Positions 62,557 to 64,000 of a DNA stretch of 64,000 nt are shown in pieces (position 1 is the first letter of the stretch; each line of letters opens with the position of its first letter). The stretch comes from Bacteroides mediterraneensis (GTDB lineage: Bacteria; Bacteroidota; Bacteroidia; Bacteroidales; Bacteroidaceae). The notes beneath the pieces were generated by a model that was not told where the DNA came from, ran no database searches, and was given only the letters and a program-made list of their open reading frames with translations. The stretch covers positions 25,163 through 89,162 of the forward strand of contig NZ_JACJKA010000017.1 in assembly GCF_016900355.1 (NCBI RefSeq). Reading direction: 5' to 3'. The translations under genes were made by a program, and so were the position numbers.

Positions 62557-64000
62557 TTATATATCTGATAATTTCTTAATTTTTTCAAGAATTGGACGAA
62601 AGTTTTCCCAACTTTCAACACTTATTTTGATATTTCCGCTTATAACTGCATTTGCAAAATCGTCCTTCTTTGCTAATATGTTATTATCATTTTCATCATA
62701 TACAGCTTGCCCTCCATTGTTTTCTAATATTTTATCTATACCTTTTCCATCAGGTTTACTCAATGTAAGATTATTATATTCATTATGTACCATTGAATGC
62801 CTTGTGAATTCCGTACCTAAAAATAACCTATGCCCAATTTTATCAACAGGAGATTTAATCTCTTCATCCGAAAATAAATATTCTATTGAAATTTTTGTTT
62901 GTCCATTACCTTCTCTAATCTTAGGTATGGGTATACAAAAAGCATAAACTCTATTACCGTAATTCTTATATTTATCATCTCCTATATCAATTTTTTTAAC
63001 AGTACCCTCAATATCTCTATCAAATATTCCAATAATAGGAAATGGCCTTTTTATTTTGCACAATTGTTCCAGCATCTTCTGTAAGTTCGAATCTCCATCT
63101 GGCTGTTGATCAGGAGCTATAATCTCAAAATCTATATCGTTTAAGTTTAAAACTTCCTTTGCTTTCTGAATAAATTTTATATCAGTTTTGCCTTCAGTTA
63201 TTACTAAAGGTTTCTTTATTTCCTTAAGAGTATTTTCTAATTGGTAGTATTTCTTGGCAAATTGATTATTCTCACCAATCATCATATCATAAACTTCTTT
63301 ATATAGGTCGTTACTGGTTGGAGAACAAGTAATACCATTATTATCCAAATCTATTATTTGGGAACGTTCTACCATAGTATCAGCAAGTCCCATATTTAAG
63401 AATGGAGAGTGGGAACTAACTATAAATTGTATATTAGGGAATAGTCCAAATAACTTTGGCAAAATTTCTTTTTGTAATGTAATATGAAGGTGTTTATCAA
63501 CTTCATCTATTAAAACTATCCCATTTATATTATTTAATTGTATGTTATTATAATTATTATCTGCTTGGTGTAAAATCTCACCAAATATGGAAATTAACGA
63601 TAATTCACCTGCTGATAAATTGAATATCGAGGGACATATGCATACTGAAGTTTCTTGTGGTATATCATTCATAATAGCAATTCTAGTTGCACCACTATTT
63701 CTTCTACCTATGCCTAATCTTACTATTCCTTTATAATGTTTCGAAGATAATGCACTTGATACAATTTTATTAAGATTATCCCATACACATTTTTGTTCTG
63801 CAGAAGGAATTGTTATTGGAAGGACTTTATTTCCATCTTGAAACAATCGTGTTTCCTCTTTTAATTTCATATCAAGTAATACATCCAAGAACCAATTAAC
63901 TAATGTAGGTAAATCTGAGATAACTTCTATCTGATTATTAAGATAACCATTGAACTTACTCTTTATTGCATAATCCAATTTGATGTTATAAGGTTCATTA
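62557..64000 (-). CDS. ABC-type ATPase with TOPRIM-like nuclease domain (OLD-like), 5' end outside window
   Basis: 481 codons visible; the frame stays open past 63978 (a TTG) to the window edge, so the N-terminus with Walker A is missing. Visible in order: signature-like FNLSAGELSLISIFGEIL (about 126), Walker B with D-loop GIVLIDEVDKHLHITLQKEI (about 160), switch His in FIVSSHSPFL (about 190). The TOPRIM-like part has LVITEGKTDIKFIQKA (Glu) and IIGIFDRDIEG (DxD). This architecture occurs in OLD nucleases, Gabija GajA and fused PARIS-type proteins. It is much richer in A+T than its neighbours and ends two bases before hsdR, so the two are probably co-transcribed. Which system it belongs to depends on genes beyond the edge. 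Confidence 0.82.
   Translation of the reverse strand, partial: NEPYNIKLDYAIKSKFNGYLNNQIEVISDLPTLVNWFLDVLLDMKLKEETRLFQDGNKVLPITIPSAEQKCVWDNLNKIVSSALSSKHYKGIVRLGIGRRNSGATRIAIMNDIPQETSVCICPSIFNLSAGELSLISIFGEILHQADNNYNNIQLNNINGIVLIDEVDKHLHITLQKEILPKLFGLFPNIQFIVSSHSPFLNMGLADTMVERSQIIDLDNNGITCSPTSNDLYKEVYDMMIGENNQFAKKYYQLENTLKEIKKPLVITEGKTDIKFIQKAKEVLNLNDIDFEIIAPDQQPDGDSNLQKMLEQLCKIKRPFPIIGIFDRDIEGTVKKIDIGDDKYKNYGNRVYAFCIPIPKIREGNGQTKISIEYLFSDEEIKSPVDKIGHRLFLGTEFTRHSMVHNEYNNLTLSKPDGKGIDKILENNGGQAVYDENDNNILAKKDDFANAVISGNIKISVESWENFRPILEKIKKLSDI

Overview
The window is chromosomal DNA of a Bacteroidales bacterium, most like Bacteroides or Phocaeicola. Several things point there: a SusC/RagA-type TonB-dependent receptor; many promoters of the Bacteroides form (TTTG about 19 bases ahead of TAnnTTTG); few Shine-Dalgarno sites; AddAB; lipoproteins with Bacteroides-style signal peptides; and a structured RNA next to rplT that matches the Bacteroidales-1 motif. 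No phage or insertion sequence was recognised. Most genes are on the minus strand. Translation starts were re-chosen where the longest frame began at TTG inside or upstream of a promoter.

Layout. 1-1308 is the N-terminal part of a SusC-like receptor, read leftward out of the window, with a leader of about 380 bases. 1772-2057 holds two identical tRNA-Arg(TCT) genes, their terminator, and a promoter that overlaps the promoter of addA. 2088-8229 is addA-addB (double-strand-break repair). 8447-16874 carries leftward housekeeping genes: a membrane protein, glgB, a YhcH-family protein, a DUF2461 protein, an inositol-phosphatase-like enzyme, a secreted MORN-repeat protein, an M16 peptidase homologue that lacks its zinc motif, and kdsB (KDO activation). 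A tandem palindrome array (17109-17212) lies ahead of an AlaX-like editing protein and a membrane-anchored NUC1 nuclease. 18715-26044 is a lipoprotein plus a tripartite RND efflux operon with a divergent AraC-family regulator.

26063-47370 is the most distinctive part. A divergent NtrC-type response regulator and sensor kinase face a leftward series: TolC, HlyD-type adaptor, FtsX/MacB-like permease, beta-propeller lipoprotein, three more permeases, thioredoxin-like protein, a fifth permease, and a single MacB/LolD-type ATPase. A -24/-12 (sigma-54) promoter and two upstream palindromes between the regulator and tolC suggest that the regulator controls the export genes. The only large gap in the series holds a second palindrome array (41686-41793). 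It has the same geometry as the first array (7-2-7 palindromes every 22 bp) but an unrelated sequence.

47388-59293 is again core: a lactonase lipoprotein, a flavodoxin/ferredoxin protein, a 6S-like RNA, rplT-rpmI-infC-thrS, a TPR protein, def, ruvX, guaA and a MATE transporter. The right end (59375-64000) is the start of what looks like a defence locus: hsdR and, two bases upstream of it, an AT-rich ABC-ATPase/TOPRIM gene cut by the window edge. The hsdM and hsdS partners would lie beyond 64000.
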